From contig NZ_JAUSZN010000001.1 in NCBI RefSeq assembly GCF_030817595.1, forward strand, positions 814,001 through 878,000: a stretch of DNA of 64,000 nucleotides, given 5' to 3'. Made by a program: the position numbers and the translations under genes. Numbering within the stretch: the first letter of the stretch is position 1; every line of letters starts with the position of its first letter. Below the pieces are notes generated by a model. The model was not told the origin of the DNA, made no database searches, and was given only the letters and a program-made list of their open reading frames with translations. The DNA comes from Neobacillus niacini. Its GTDB lineage: Bacteria > Bacillota > Bacilli > Bacillales > Cytobacillaceae. Positions 46,585-54,177 of this stretch are shown here, piece by piece.

Positions 46585-46950
46585 ATGGATTTTTCAAAAA
46601 TCGCCGAAGATAAAATTAAGGAAGCCATAAAGAAGAAGGAGTTCGAAAATCTTCCTGGAATGGGGCAGTCACTGGAAATAAAGGATAATTTTCCGGGAAT
46701 GTCTGATGAATGGAAAATGGCATACCGCGTGTTAAATAATGCGGGCTATTCACCCGAAGATATTAAAAAAGAAATCTTTAGGATGGAAGAATTGCTAGAA
46801 GGAGCAGTCGACGAAGAACAGAAAGAACGTCTTCAGGCAAAGATTATGAAAAAAAGGTTGGAAATGGAAAGATTACTTGAAAAAAGAGGAACAGCGACAA
46901 ATTCTCGTTTTGGGAGCTATGCAGATAAAATTTTAAAAAAATTAAAATAG
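46585..46950 (+). CDS. DUF1992 (DnaJ-homologue subfamily C member 28-like) protein
   Basis: A 121-residue helical protein. The signature AEDKIKEAIKKKEFENLPGMG at the N-terminus followed by AYRVLNNAGYSPE is the conserved DUF1992 domain shared with DNAJC28, without a J domain. Function unknown. GGTGCGGTGT precedes ATG 46585. It is a plain insertion between citB and yneN relative to the B. subtilis order. Confidence 0.75.
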   Translation: MDFSKIAEDKIKEAIKKKEFENLPGMGQSLEIKDNFPGMSDEWKMAYRVLNNAGYSPEDIKKEIFRMEELLEGAVDEEQKERLQAKIMKKRLEMERLLEKRGTATNSRFGSYADKILKKLK

Positions 46951-46977
46951 GTGCTCATTTAGAAAAGAGAGAATAAC

Positions 46978-47942
46978 ATGATTACTGATTGTATTTTACG
47001 TTTATATGGCTATACGGAAGGTAAGCTCGTACCAATTAATGACGGCTTTCATAATACTGTTTATTCCCATGGTAATCTCATTTTTAGAGTTTCGCCTTCC
47101 AACAGACGAAAGCAAGTTGATATTATGAATGATTGGCATTTATAAAGGGGTTATGGGAGAATGGGGTGCCAGTATCTTTACCTGTGAAAACTCTGAATAA
47201 CAAGTTAATAGAACCCATTAGCAGCAACCATTTTGTCGTGGCATTTGAGAAAGCAAAAGGAACATCCATTGATGTTACCAAGACTGAAGTATGGAACGAT
47301 GACCTATTATATCGCTGGGGAAATGTAATGGGGAGGATGCATAGTGCTGGAAAAAAAATAAAAGTAGATCGTCCCATTTGGACTGTGCAAGAACCGGATT
47401 TATTAAAGCTATTCCCAAAAATCACTTCAGAAACAATTGCAGAAAAGTACCAACAACTATTAATGCAGTTAGCAACGTTCCCGCTAACTCCTGACCTATT
47501 TGGCCTTATACATAATGATTTTCATCAAGGTAATATTTTTGTCAATGAAGGACGGCTGACAGTTTTTGATTTTGATGATTGTGCTTACCATTGGTTGGCA
47601 TATGATTTAGCAACTTCATTTTATCATGCCTATTGGCAAGCTTCCTCGTTTACACCCGAACACACCCAATTTAGCAGCGAATTCTGGATGCATTTTTTAC
47701 GTGGTTATCAACAGGAACACACTCTTAGCAAAGAACTTATTCTACAAATTCCTATCTTTTTAAAAATCAGAGAGATCTTTTTATATACTTTATTTTTGGA
47801 GAAATGGGATTTGGAAAATTGGCAGGATTGGCAGACGTATACTCTTACCAATTTAAAAAATAATATTGAGAGTGGGAAGCCTAATTCCAATGTTAATTTT
47901 ACGGAAATCATTGACAATTTCGGTTTAGGTACAATAAAATAA
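46978..47942 (+). pseudogene. aminoglycoside/choline phosphotransferase-like gene, frameshifted
   Basis: A kinase-fold phosphotransferase broken by a single-base loss. The first part (ATG 46978; KLVPINDGFHNTVYS, FRVSPSNRRKQVDIMN) ends at TAA 47142 in frame 1; the remainder continues in frame 3 as AFIKGLWENGVPVSLPVKT. It has the Brenner motif LIHNDFHQGNIFV and the metal site FDFDDCAYHWLAYDL. The shift lies at about 47124-47133, where GAATGATTGGCA would read E-L-A with one more base. There is no homopolymer run, so a mutation is the simplest reading. If intact it could phosphorylate a sugar or amino-sugar; no resistance role is implied. Confidence 0.75.
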
Positions 47943-48199
47943 ACATAACAAACGTAAAGGAATGGTAAAGAGGAATGAAGTTATAATCTTATTTTTCAGA
48001 CATTTATTCGAATAGCGAAAAAATGGTGAACCTGAAGAATAGGATTAGTCTATCCTTTTTTAAGTCCTGAACGTTTATATTTCTATGAAAACATCGTTAA
48101 CTTAGGTCATTTTGCGGCTTATTAACTATGCTTTTTTATGGATTGCTTAAACGACATGACTCAAAACTCTCTTCAGGTTCCATCGAAGGGAGTTTTTTT
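47943..48199 (+). promoter_or_regulatory. leader region of the ABC-F gene with attenuator
   Basis: A 257-nt untranslated leader with two terminator-like hairpins: AGGAT-N6-ATCCT plus T6 (48041-48061), and a second (48163-48199) whose 3' arm contains the Shine-Dalgarno. A possible leader ORF begins at ATG 48128 and is in frame with the gene. This matches antibiotic-induced attenuation upstream of resistance ABC-F genes. Confidence 0.6.
48163..48199 (+). terminator. attenuator overlapping the ABC-F ribosome site
   Basis: Stem ACTCTCTTC/GAAGGGAGT with one T-G pair, then T7. GAAGGGAG is also the ribosome site and the ATG follows at once, so hairpin formation stops both transcription and initiation. 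Confidence 0.7.
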
Positions 48200-49900
48200 A
48201 TGAACAAAAATCATTTATCTGTTATAAAAGTAACTGGAATTGAAATGAACTTTAATCTTAGGAAAATCTTAGATAATATATCATTTGATATTAAAAATGG
48301 CGAAAGAATTGGTCTCGTAGGGTATAACGGCACCGGGAAAACAACATTGGCCAATATCCTTACTGGTAAAATCACACCTGATAAGGGGTTCGTTGAAAAA
48401 TCACACGAATTAAAGATTGGATACCTTACACAATCAATCGATTATGAAGCGAATGAATTATTTTCAATAGAGGAAGACCTATTGCAGCACTCAAGTAAGT
48501 TAGGACTGAAAAAGGTCTCTGCATGGGAAGAGAAGCGTTTAAACCATTTAAGCGGCGGCGAAAAGTTGAAACTCGCATTATCCAACGTGTGGGCTTCCAA
48601 GCCGGGATTCTTGATTCTCGATGAGCCGACCAACCACCTAGATTTTAAAGGGATAGAATGGCTGATTGAAGAGCTGGAGAAATTTAAAGGTCCAGTATTG
48701 ATTATTTCTCACGACCGGCATTTCTTAGATAAAACGGTGACACGTATTTTTGAAATAGAGAATACAAAGTTGAATTTCTACAATGGGAACTATAGTGATT
48801 ATCAGAAGGAAAAGCAGCACCGACTTGAAACCCAAATGCACCATTATGAGGTGCAGCAGCGTAAAAAAGAAGATATCGAAATGCAGATGGAGCAATTATC
48901 GTCATGGTCTGAAAAGGCTCACAGAACATCAACAAAACAAGGCAGAGATTATGGAAATAAAGAATATCACCGAGTTAAGGCGAAGAAACGTGATGCTCAA
49001 GTGAAATCTAAAATGAAACGTCTTCAGAGCGAGCTAGAAAAAAACGAGGTCGACAAACCTCTAGAGGAGACAAAAGTTAGATTTCAGTTTGATACGAAAG
49101 GAAATAGAGGAAAAAGGATAATTGAGGCCAAGAGTTTATCGAAGTCGTTTGAAGAGAGATCCCTTTTTAGCGAATGTCACTTTTATATCAATCACGGGGA
49201 ACGTATTGGTTTACTTGGAGAAAATGGCTGCGGTAAAACCACCTTAATTAAAATGATTCTTGGTGAAACAGCCGTTACTGGCGGCTACCTTTGGAAAAGT
49301 GATTCATTAAAGATTGCTTACTTAAGTCAGGATGTTGACAATTTACCAGCTGAGAAAACAGCTTTAGAGGCATTAGGCTTTACGGACCGAGAAAACATTC
49401 TCAAGGCGAGAACTTTATTTGCCAATCTCGGATTGAAGGAAGAGTTTATTACAAAGCCTATTCGAACACTGAGCCTTGGAGAGAGAACTCGTGTCAAACT
49501 AGTCGAAATGTTAATGAAAGAATATGATGTTCTTATCTTGGATGAACCGACCAATCACCTCGATTTACCAAGCAGGGAACAGCTTGAAAAAACACTAAAT
49601 GAATTCGCAGGAACGATTATCACTGTTTCGCATGACTTTTATTTCTTAAATAAGCTGTGTGATAAACTCCTTGTGTTTGAAAATCAGAAGATAAAGCGTA
49701 TGGAAATAAAACCGGAAGAGTACTTTAATAAACCCACCCGTGCCGAACCTACTGATAGTAAAGAATCTTTAATGATAATCGAAAATAGAATTGCTACCAT
49801 TTTGGGTGAATTATCACTAATAGACCCAAAAAGTCCTAAATACGTGGAATTAGACAATGAATTTAATGAACTCTTGAAGCAAAAAAGAAAATTAATGTAA
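48200..49900 (+). CDS. ABC-F ribosomal-protection ATPase, VmlR-like
   Basis: A soluble ABC-F protein of 566 residues with two ATPase domains and no membrane part. Domain 1: GYNGTGKTT (about 41), LSGGEKLKLALS, LILDEPTNHLD; domain 2: GENGCGKTT (about 340), LSLGERTRVKL, LILDEPTNHLDLPSREQLE. The linker LSSWSEKAHRTSTKQG and KEYHRVKAKKRDAQ closely resemble VmlR of B. subtilis, which displaces lincosamides and pleuromutilins from the ribosome. ATG 48200 is in the attenuator loop context. Confirmation of resistance needs a phenotype; housekeeping ABC-F proteins lack this linker. Confidence 0.82.
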   Translation: MNKNHLSVIKVTGIEMNFNLRKILDNISFDIKNGERIGLVGYNGTGKTTLANILTGKITPDKGFVEKSHELKIGYLTQSIDYEANELFSIEEDLLQHSSKLGLKKVSAWEEKRLNHLSGGEKLKLALSNVWASKPGFLILDEPTNHLDFKGIEWLIEELEKFKGPVLIISHDRHFLDKTVTRIFEIENTKLNFYNGNYSDYQKEKQHRLETQMHHYEVQQRKKEDIEMQMEQLSSWSEKAHRTSTKQGRDYGNKEYHRVKAKKRDAQVKSKMKRLQSELEKNEVDKPLEETKVRFQFDTKGNRGKRIIEAKSLSKSFEERSLFSECHFYINHGERIGLLGENGCGKTTLIKMILGETAVTGGYLWKSDSLKIAYLSQDVDNLPAEKTALEALGFTDRENILKARTLFANLGLKEEFITKPIRTLSLGERTRVKLVEMLMKEYDVLILDEPTNHLDLPSREQLEKTLNEFAGTIITVSHDFYFLNKLCDKLLVFENQKIKRMEIKPEEYFNKPTRAEPTDSKESLMIIENRIATILGELSLIDPKSPKYVELDNEFNELLKQKRKLM

Positions 49901-49910
49901 ATCCACATTA

Positions 49911-49939
49911 AATAGCCCCTCGCTGATGAGGGGCTATTC
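49911..49939 (+). terminator. terminator after the ABC-F gene
   Basis: AATAGCCCCTC/GAGGGGCTATT stem. Confidence 0.88.
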
Positions 49940-49975
49940 TAGTATATCGGCCGTAATTGAATTTTATCCGCGAAA

Positions 49976-51016
49976 TCATTTACTCGTTTGTTGAAACCAC
50001 AATTCAAGCAGCTCTTTTTCACGATCAGCACTCATTCCAGATATCCATTCATCGGAAGCTAAAATACGCTGCTTTTCCCATTCATAAATTTCCGCTAGAC
50101 TCTCCTTTAAAGGCCTAAAGGTAAGTCCGCTCGCAATGGCTTTATCAATATTTACGGTAAAAGCACCTCTCCATGGATCCTTAAGCTCTGGCTCCAAAGG
50201 AAACTCTTCAGGCACCCAAAGAGGCATTTCCGTCCACGGCGCAACCTTATTCTCAAGGAGAAATTTTTCTGAAGCCCACACGATTTCTGATTCGGTGCCT
50301 GTTACCTTCATACAAGCTGCAAGAATCTCTTTCATTGTAAGTGTATAGTCTGGTCCTGTAGCATTAAAAGTTCCCGCTGTTTGATTAGCCATCATTGACA
50401 AGATCCAATGTGCCAGGTCTTTATTGTCAATCATCTGCACAGGTCTGTTAGGATTTCCTGGTGCTAAAATCTTACCTCCAGCAGCGATTCTATGTATCCA
50501 ATAGGGAATGCGGTCAGTATAGTCGTTAGGTCCAATTAATTGGCCTGCACGAATATTTGCAACGCGGCCAGGCATAGCTTTCTGAGCGACCACTTCACAT
50601 AATGCTTTAAATTGTCCATAATACTGATATATATTGCTGTCTTTAGCAAGCTCATTTGCTTTCTCTAATGACATGTTGTAAACCGGATACGTTTCATCGA
50701 AATTTTCCTGGACCCAATCTTTGTAAACAGAAATGCTCGAAATAAAGGTGTAATGCTTCACACGATCTTTTAGCAGTTCGGTGGATTTTAAGACCGAAGA
50801 AGGGATAAATCCACTTGTATCTAATACAGCATCCCAATACCGATTCTTTAGTTTACTTAAGTCATTAAGACGATCACCAGTAATAATCTCAACATCTTTA
50901 AACCCTTCATTTTGATTTCCCCGATTAAAAATAGTTATCTCATGGTTTTGCCTCTGTGCTTCCTCAACAAAGGTTCTGCCTAGAAAGCGGCTTCCTCCTA
51001 AAACAAGAATCTTCAT
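49976..51016 (-). CDS. NAD-dependent epimerase/dehydratase family (extended SDR)
   Basis: A 346-residue Rossmann-fold protein. The nucleotide motif is LVLGGSRFLGRTFVEEA, and a Tyr-x3-Lys-like pair appears in YQYYGQFKALCE; ADRTAGTFNATGPD lies in the C-terminal substrate lobe. Unlike GalE, the active Tyr region reads YYGQFK, so a dehydrogenase or isomerase of unknown substrate is a fair description. Gene starts ATG 51016 behind AGAGAGGAG; it diverges from the aldolase at 51161. Confidence 0.72.
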   Translation of the reverse strand: MKILVLGGSRFLGRTFVEEAQRQNHEITIFNRGNQNEGFKDVEIITGDRLNDLSKLKNRYWDAVLDTSGFIPSSVLKSTELLKDRVKHYTFISSISVYKDWVQENFDETYPVYNMSLEKANELAKDSNIYQYYGQFKALCEVVAQKAMPGRVANIRAGQLIGPNDYTDRIPYWIHRIAAGGKILAPGNPNRPVQMIDNKDLAHWILSMMANQTAGTFNATGPDYTLTMKEILAACMKVTGTESEIVWASEKFLLENKVAPWTEMPLWVPEEFPLEPELKDPWRGAFTVNIDKAIASGLTFRPLKESLAEIYEWEKQRILASDEWISGMSADREKELLELWFQQTSK

Positions 51017-51160
51017 TTCTCCAACTCCTCTCTGTAGATATATCTTAACAAATTTTCATAAGATTGCGTTAATTTTAACATTGTATAAAACTCTAATATC
51101 ATACAGGAGAAGGGTATACTACTAGGTAAAATGGATTCCTAATTGAAAGCAGGGTTTAGG

Positions 51161-51949
51161 ATGATTATCGAGATTAAATATAAAAAACTAATATGCGAAA
51201 TTGGAAAACGTGTGTATGAAAAGGGATTCGTTGCTGCCAATGATGGGAATATTTCTGTCCGCATTAGTGATAACGAGTTCTTAATTACTCCAACCAATGT
51301 AAGCAAGGGTATCCTGACCCCAGAAATGATTATTAAAGTAGATGGGGAAGGAAATGTCATTGAGGGAGATTTTAAGCCAACTTCGGAAATGAAAACGCAC
51401 CTCCTTGTTTATCACGAACGTCCAGATGTGCATGCCGTTTTACATGTTCATCCTCCATATGCGACAGCTTTTGCAATTGCTGGAATTCCCCTAGATCAGG
51501 CCATTATGCCTGAAGCAGTTGTCTCCCTGGGAACGATTCCTCTAGCAGAGTACGGAACACCTTCAACAGATGAGGTTCCTAAAGCAATCAAAACACATGT
51601 CTACGATCATCAAGGTGTGTTATTAGAAAACCACGGCGCCTTAACATGGGGGAAGAATTTAGAACAGGCATATTATTTAATGGAATCATTAGAGTTTACT
51701 GCAAAAATAAATTGGATATCAAGGCAACTCAAAGGGGACCGCGAACTTTCAAAAGAGAATGTGGCTAAACTCATCGATATTAAAGCGATGATGGGTCTTG
51801 AAGGAATCTCACCATTAGGAGTTGATGTACCTGAAGGCACGCAGGCAAAGAAAGTATCCGCGGTGAATGAACAGACTTTATCTGATCGGGATATTGATTT
51901 AATTGTAGACCGGGTGACAACCAGTGTCCTTAACGCCTTAAAAAAGTAA
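51161..51949 (+). CDS. class II aldolase (fuculose-phosphate-type) with an encapsulation-like tail
   Basis: A 262-residue zinc aldolase of the FucA/AraD family, cleaving sugar phosphates to DHAP or a related product. It shows the substrate loop NDGNISVR, the zinc His pair in VLHVHPPYATAFA, the third His in LLENHGALTWG and the nearby Glu in MPEAVVSL. A Pro/Gly-linked extra tail (about 225-262) ends DIDLIVDRVTTSVLNALKK, an amphipathic helix like those that target enzymes to bacterial microcompartments. ATG 51161 is preferred over TTG 51143. No compartment shell genes are in the window. Confidence 0.78.
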   Translation: MIIEIKYKKLICEIGKRVYEKGFVAANDGNISVRISDNEFLITPTNVSKGILTPEMIIKVDGEGNVIEGDFKPTSEMKTHLLVYHERPDVHAVLHVHPPYATAFAIAGIPLDQAIMPEAVVSLGTIPLAEYGTPSTDEVPKAIKTHVYDHQGVLLENHGALTWGKNLEQAYYLMESLEFTAKINWISRQLKGDRELSKENVAKLIDIKAMMGLEGISPLGVDVPEGTQAKKVSAVNEQTLSDRDIDLIVDRVTTSVLNALKK

Positions 51950-52086
51950 CTTTATTTGCTTTTCTAGAATACTTTTACTAAACTATTTTTAAAATGTCAC
52001 ATATTTGGCATATACAATCTGTATTTCAACTTACTTTATAGTGTAAAATCGATGTAGCATATTATTGAATCAAGGGGGTTCGGGGA

Positions 52087-52620
52087 ATGGTGAAGAAAGT
52101 CATTGCTGCTGTAGTGTTAATAGCCTTACTTGGAGTTGCGATCGTGCAGGCTATGGATAAAAAGGCTGAACCCGAAAATGTAAGTCAAGAAGCAGCTAAC
52201 ATGGGCGGATTAAAGGTTGGGGCAAAAGCTCCAGATTTTGAACTTAGAACATTAGCCGGCGATACCGTTAAGCTTTCCGATTTTAGAGGAAAAAAAGTAA
52301 TGCTCAATTTCTGGGCAACTTGGTGCCCGCCATGCAAAGCAGAAATGCCAGCCATGGAGGAGTTTCATAAAGAAACTGGGGATGATGTTGTTATTCTAGC
52401 CGTAAATATTGACCCACATTTAGATGTAAAAGCTTTTGTTGATGAAAATGGAATTACTTTTCCGATTCCTTTAGATGCAGAAGACAAAGTAAATGAAACG
52501 TATCAAGTTCTATCGATTCCAACAACGTATTTTATTGATACAAATGGGAATATCGGAAACAAATATATTGGCGCGATGAATCTTGACGCAATGAAACAGT
52601 ATGCAAAGGAACTGAAGTAG
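52087..52620 (+). CDS. yneN: membrane-anchored thiol-disulfide oxidoreductase (ResA/StoA-like, YneN)
   Basis: A 177-residue thioredoxin-like protein. One N-terminal membrane anchor (residues 4-22) is followed by a redoxin domain with the active site FWATWCPPCKAEMP and the cis-Pro in LSIPTTYFI. In B. subtilis yneN follows citB, and the same order is kept here with insertions. Probably faces outward and reduces or isomerises disulfides in cytochrome or spore-cortex proteins. ATG 52087 with AGGGGG. Confidence 0.85.
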   Translation: MVKKVIAAVVLIALLGVAIVQAMDKKAEPENVSQEAANMGGLKVGAKAPDFELRTLAGDTVKLSDFRGKKVMLNFWATWCPPCKAEMPAMEEFHKETGDDVVILAVNIDPHLDVKAFVDENGITFPIPLDAEDKVNETYQVLSIPTTYFIDTNGNIGNKYIGAMNLDAMKQYAKELK

Positions 52621-52652
52621 ACAATGGATGTGTAATCCATTGTCTTTTTTTA
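52619..52652 (+). terminator. terminator after yneN
   Basis: AGACAATGGAT/ATCCATTGTCT stem with T7. Confidence 0.92.
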
Positions 52653-52776
52653 TTACAGTTTAGCCCTTTAATGCTTTATGGTAGACTTTTCTTTATAATT
52701 TTCAAAAAGTTGTAATAATTGCAACCGTTTCCGGGCATAATAACTGTTAGAATAGGTCATAAGGAAGGTGATATAC

Positions 52777-52908
52777 ATGAGAAAGCCTAGAAAACGTTCT
52801 TTTGCAGAACTTGTATCCGAAAATAAAAGTCAACTTTTGAAAGATAGAACTGCGATGGAAAAAATTGAAATGCGTTTAGAAGAAAAGCGCCTTGGTAAAG
52901 CAGAATAA
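52777..52908 (+). CDS. FbpB-family small basic protein
   Basis: A 43-residue basic helical protein, RSFAELVSENKSQLLKDR followed by MEKIEMRLEEKR, typical of the FbpB small basic proteins that help Fur-controlled RNA regulation of iron-using genes in B. subtilis. AAGGAAGG precedes ATG 52777. I could not identify a convincing Fur box upstream. Too short for the default ORF cut-off. Confidence 0.65.
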   Translation: MRKPRKRSFAELVSENKSQLLKDRTAMEKIEMRLEEKRLGKAE

Positions 52909-52976
52909 ACTCACATAGATTACCAATCATGTTCCTCCTTTAAAACGGACAAAATGTTAAGGAGGAGGGATATTAC

Positions 52977-53120
52977 ATGAGTAATCCAAAACATAGTCAA
53001 CAAGGCTTTAGCACCGATGAACTTGGAAATAAGTCACAGCGCTACGGTGGCAACAAAGGGAAAAAGTATCAAGATACATCTGGTAAACACGCACAAGTAA
53101 TCCAAACTAAAGGTGAATAA
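52977..53120 (+). CDS. sspN: small acid-soluble spore protein N
   Basis: A 47-residue spore protein: ELGNKSQRYGGNKGKK, the DTSGKHAQVIQTKGE ending aligns with the C-terminus of B. subtilis SspN (DTSGQ...MQTKGE). ATG 52977 behind AAGGAGGAGGG. Precedes tlp as in B. subtilis. Forespore-specific expression is expected. Confidence 0.85.
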   Translation: MSNPKHSQQGFSTDELGNKSQRYGGNKGKKYQDTSGKHAQVIQTKGE

Positions 53121-53129
53121 TCATTGGAC

Positions 53130-53164
53130 AAGACCCGCAAGGCATATGCCAGCGGGTCTTTTTT
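53130..53164 (+). terminator. terminator after sspN
   Basis: AGACCCGC/GCGGGTCT with T6. Confidence 0.88.
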
Positions 53165-53217
53165 AGGCTCCTTTCTAGACTTTGTTGCTTTTTAAAACAA
53201 AGTATAGAAAAGAGCCT
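53165..53217. other. large hairpin between sspN and tlp
   Basis: AGGCTC-TTTCTA-ACTTTGTT paired with AACAAAGT-AGAAA-GAGCCT, a roughly 20-bp imperfect stem. Confidence 0.6.
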
Positions 53218-53392
53218 GCAAACCTAAATTCAAAAGTGCAAAATAACTATTTCCACGTTAAAATCGGCTTTTAAGATTTTAACAACAATCATTACAATAC
53301 AGCCTTTTTATAGCAAATATTTTCTGTGATATTTTTTTCACTTCGAAACAAACTATATCTGTACCACGACACCATGAAGGAGGAACCATTCC

Positions 53393-53608
53393 ATGACTTA
53401 TAACAACAAACCGAAACCAGATGATCGAAGTGATAATGCAGAAAAGCTTCAATCTATGATTCATGATACTATTGAAAACATTGAAGCAGCGGAAGAATCA
53501 CTAGCATTTACTGATAGTGAAACACAGCGTCAGCAAATTAAAGCAAAAAACGAAAGACGCCGTGAAAGCATTGAATCCTACCGAGCAGAAATCAAGGATG
53601 AAGTTTAA
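53393..53608 (+). CDS. tlp: small acid-soluble spore protein Tlp
   Basis: A 71-residue thioredoxin-like acid-soluble spore protein. It starts MTYNNKPKPDDRSDN and has the helical ESLAFTDSETQRQQIKAKNE core of Tlp; the ending ERRRESIESYRAEIKDE is usual. AAGGAGGAAC precedes ATG 53393. Order sspN-tlp as in B. subtilis. The name is historical; it is not a redox enzyme. Confidence 0.9.
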   Translation: MTYNNKPKPDDRSDNAEKLQSMIHDTIENIEAAEESLAFTDSETQRQQIKAKNERRRESIESYRAEIKDEV

Positions 53609-53618
53609 TTAAGAATTC

Positions 53619-53650
53619 AGGACCTGTTCATTTCGTACAGGTCCTTTTTA
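53619..53650 (+). terminator. terminator after tlp
   Basis: AGGACCTG/CAGGTCCT with T5. Confidence 0.88.
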
Positions 53651-53683
53651 ATTGAAGTTTTTATTTAAGGCACACTGTTGATT

Positions 53684-53815
53684 GGAGCGGAAGGCGCGAA
53701 GACTCCTCGAAAATGCTATCGCATTTTCTTCGTGCGTGGGCGGATTCGTGGATGTAAAATTCAATGTCCTGCGGGAGTACGGGGCAGGGGGAGACCCCGA
53801 TGGTGCGTAGAAACT
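53684..53815. repeat. decayed Bacillaceae intergenic repeat
   Basis: CTGTTGATTGGAGCGGAAGG, GGCGCGAAGACTCC, CCTGCGGGAGTACGGGGCAG and GGGAGACCCCG in order: the landmarks of the long repeat common between Bacillus genes, here with an AAATGC...GCATTT insertion. Confidence 0.65.
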
Positions 53816-53821
53816 ATTTAA

Positions 53822-54005
53822 ATTATGGGCTCATGAACGCTTCATGAGGTCTGATTTCTTCGAGATAGTACGATTATGGGCTTCATAAACGCTTCATGAA
53901 GCCTGATTTCTTCGAGAGGTTACAATTATTGGCTTCATGAACGCCTCATGAGGCCAGATTTTTTCGAGAAGTTACAATTATGGGCTTCATAAACGCTTCA
54001 GGAGC
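53822..54005. repeat. 52-bp tandem repeats with an internal hairpin, 3.6 copies
   Basis: Unit starts at 53822, 53873, 53925 and 53977 (51, 52, 52 nt), the last cut at about 54005. Each carries GGCTTCATGA and TCATGAGGCC arms separated by ACGCT/ACGCC, and TTTCTTCGAGA. Arms vary in compensating or G-T ways. No coding frame is plausible. Confidence 0.88.
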
Positions 54006-54177
54006 GCAGCGCCTCGTGACCCGCAAAGACCGCCTGTCCCTGCGGTGTTTATTCAAAGAAGTTTTCCTTAGTGAAGAGGAAATCAACAGTCCCATTTTTA
54101 TGAGAGCCTTCGAATTTCGTGTCAGTGAACAGGTTGTGGTAAGATAAAAGGGAAATTTTGAAGAAGAAGTGATCCTA

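Noticed and set aside
48128..48199. N-terminal extension of the ABC-F protein
   Set aside because: The ATG at 48128 has no good ribosome site and the extension overlaps the attenuator; it fits a leader ORF better than part of the protein.
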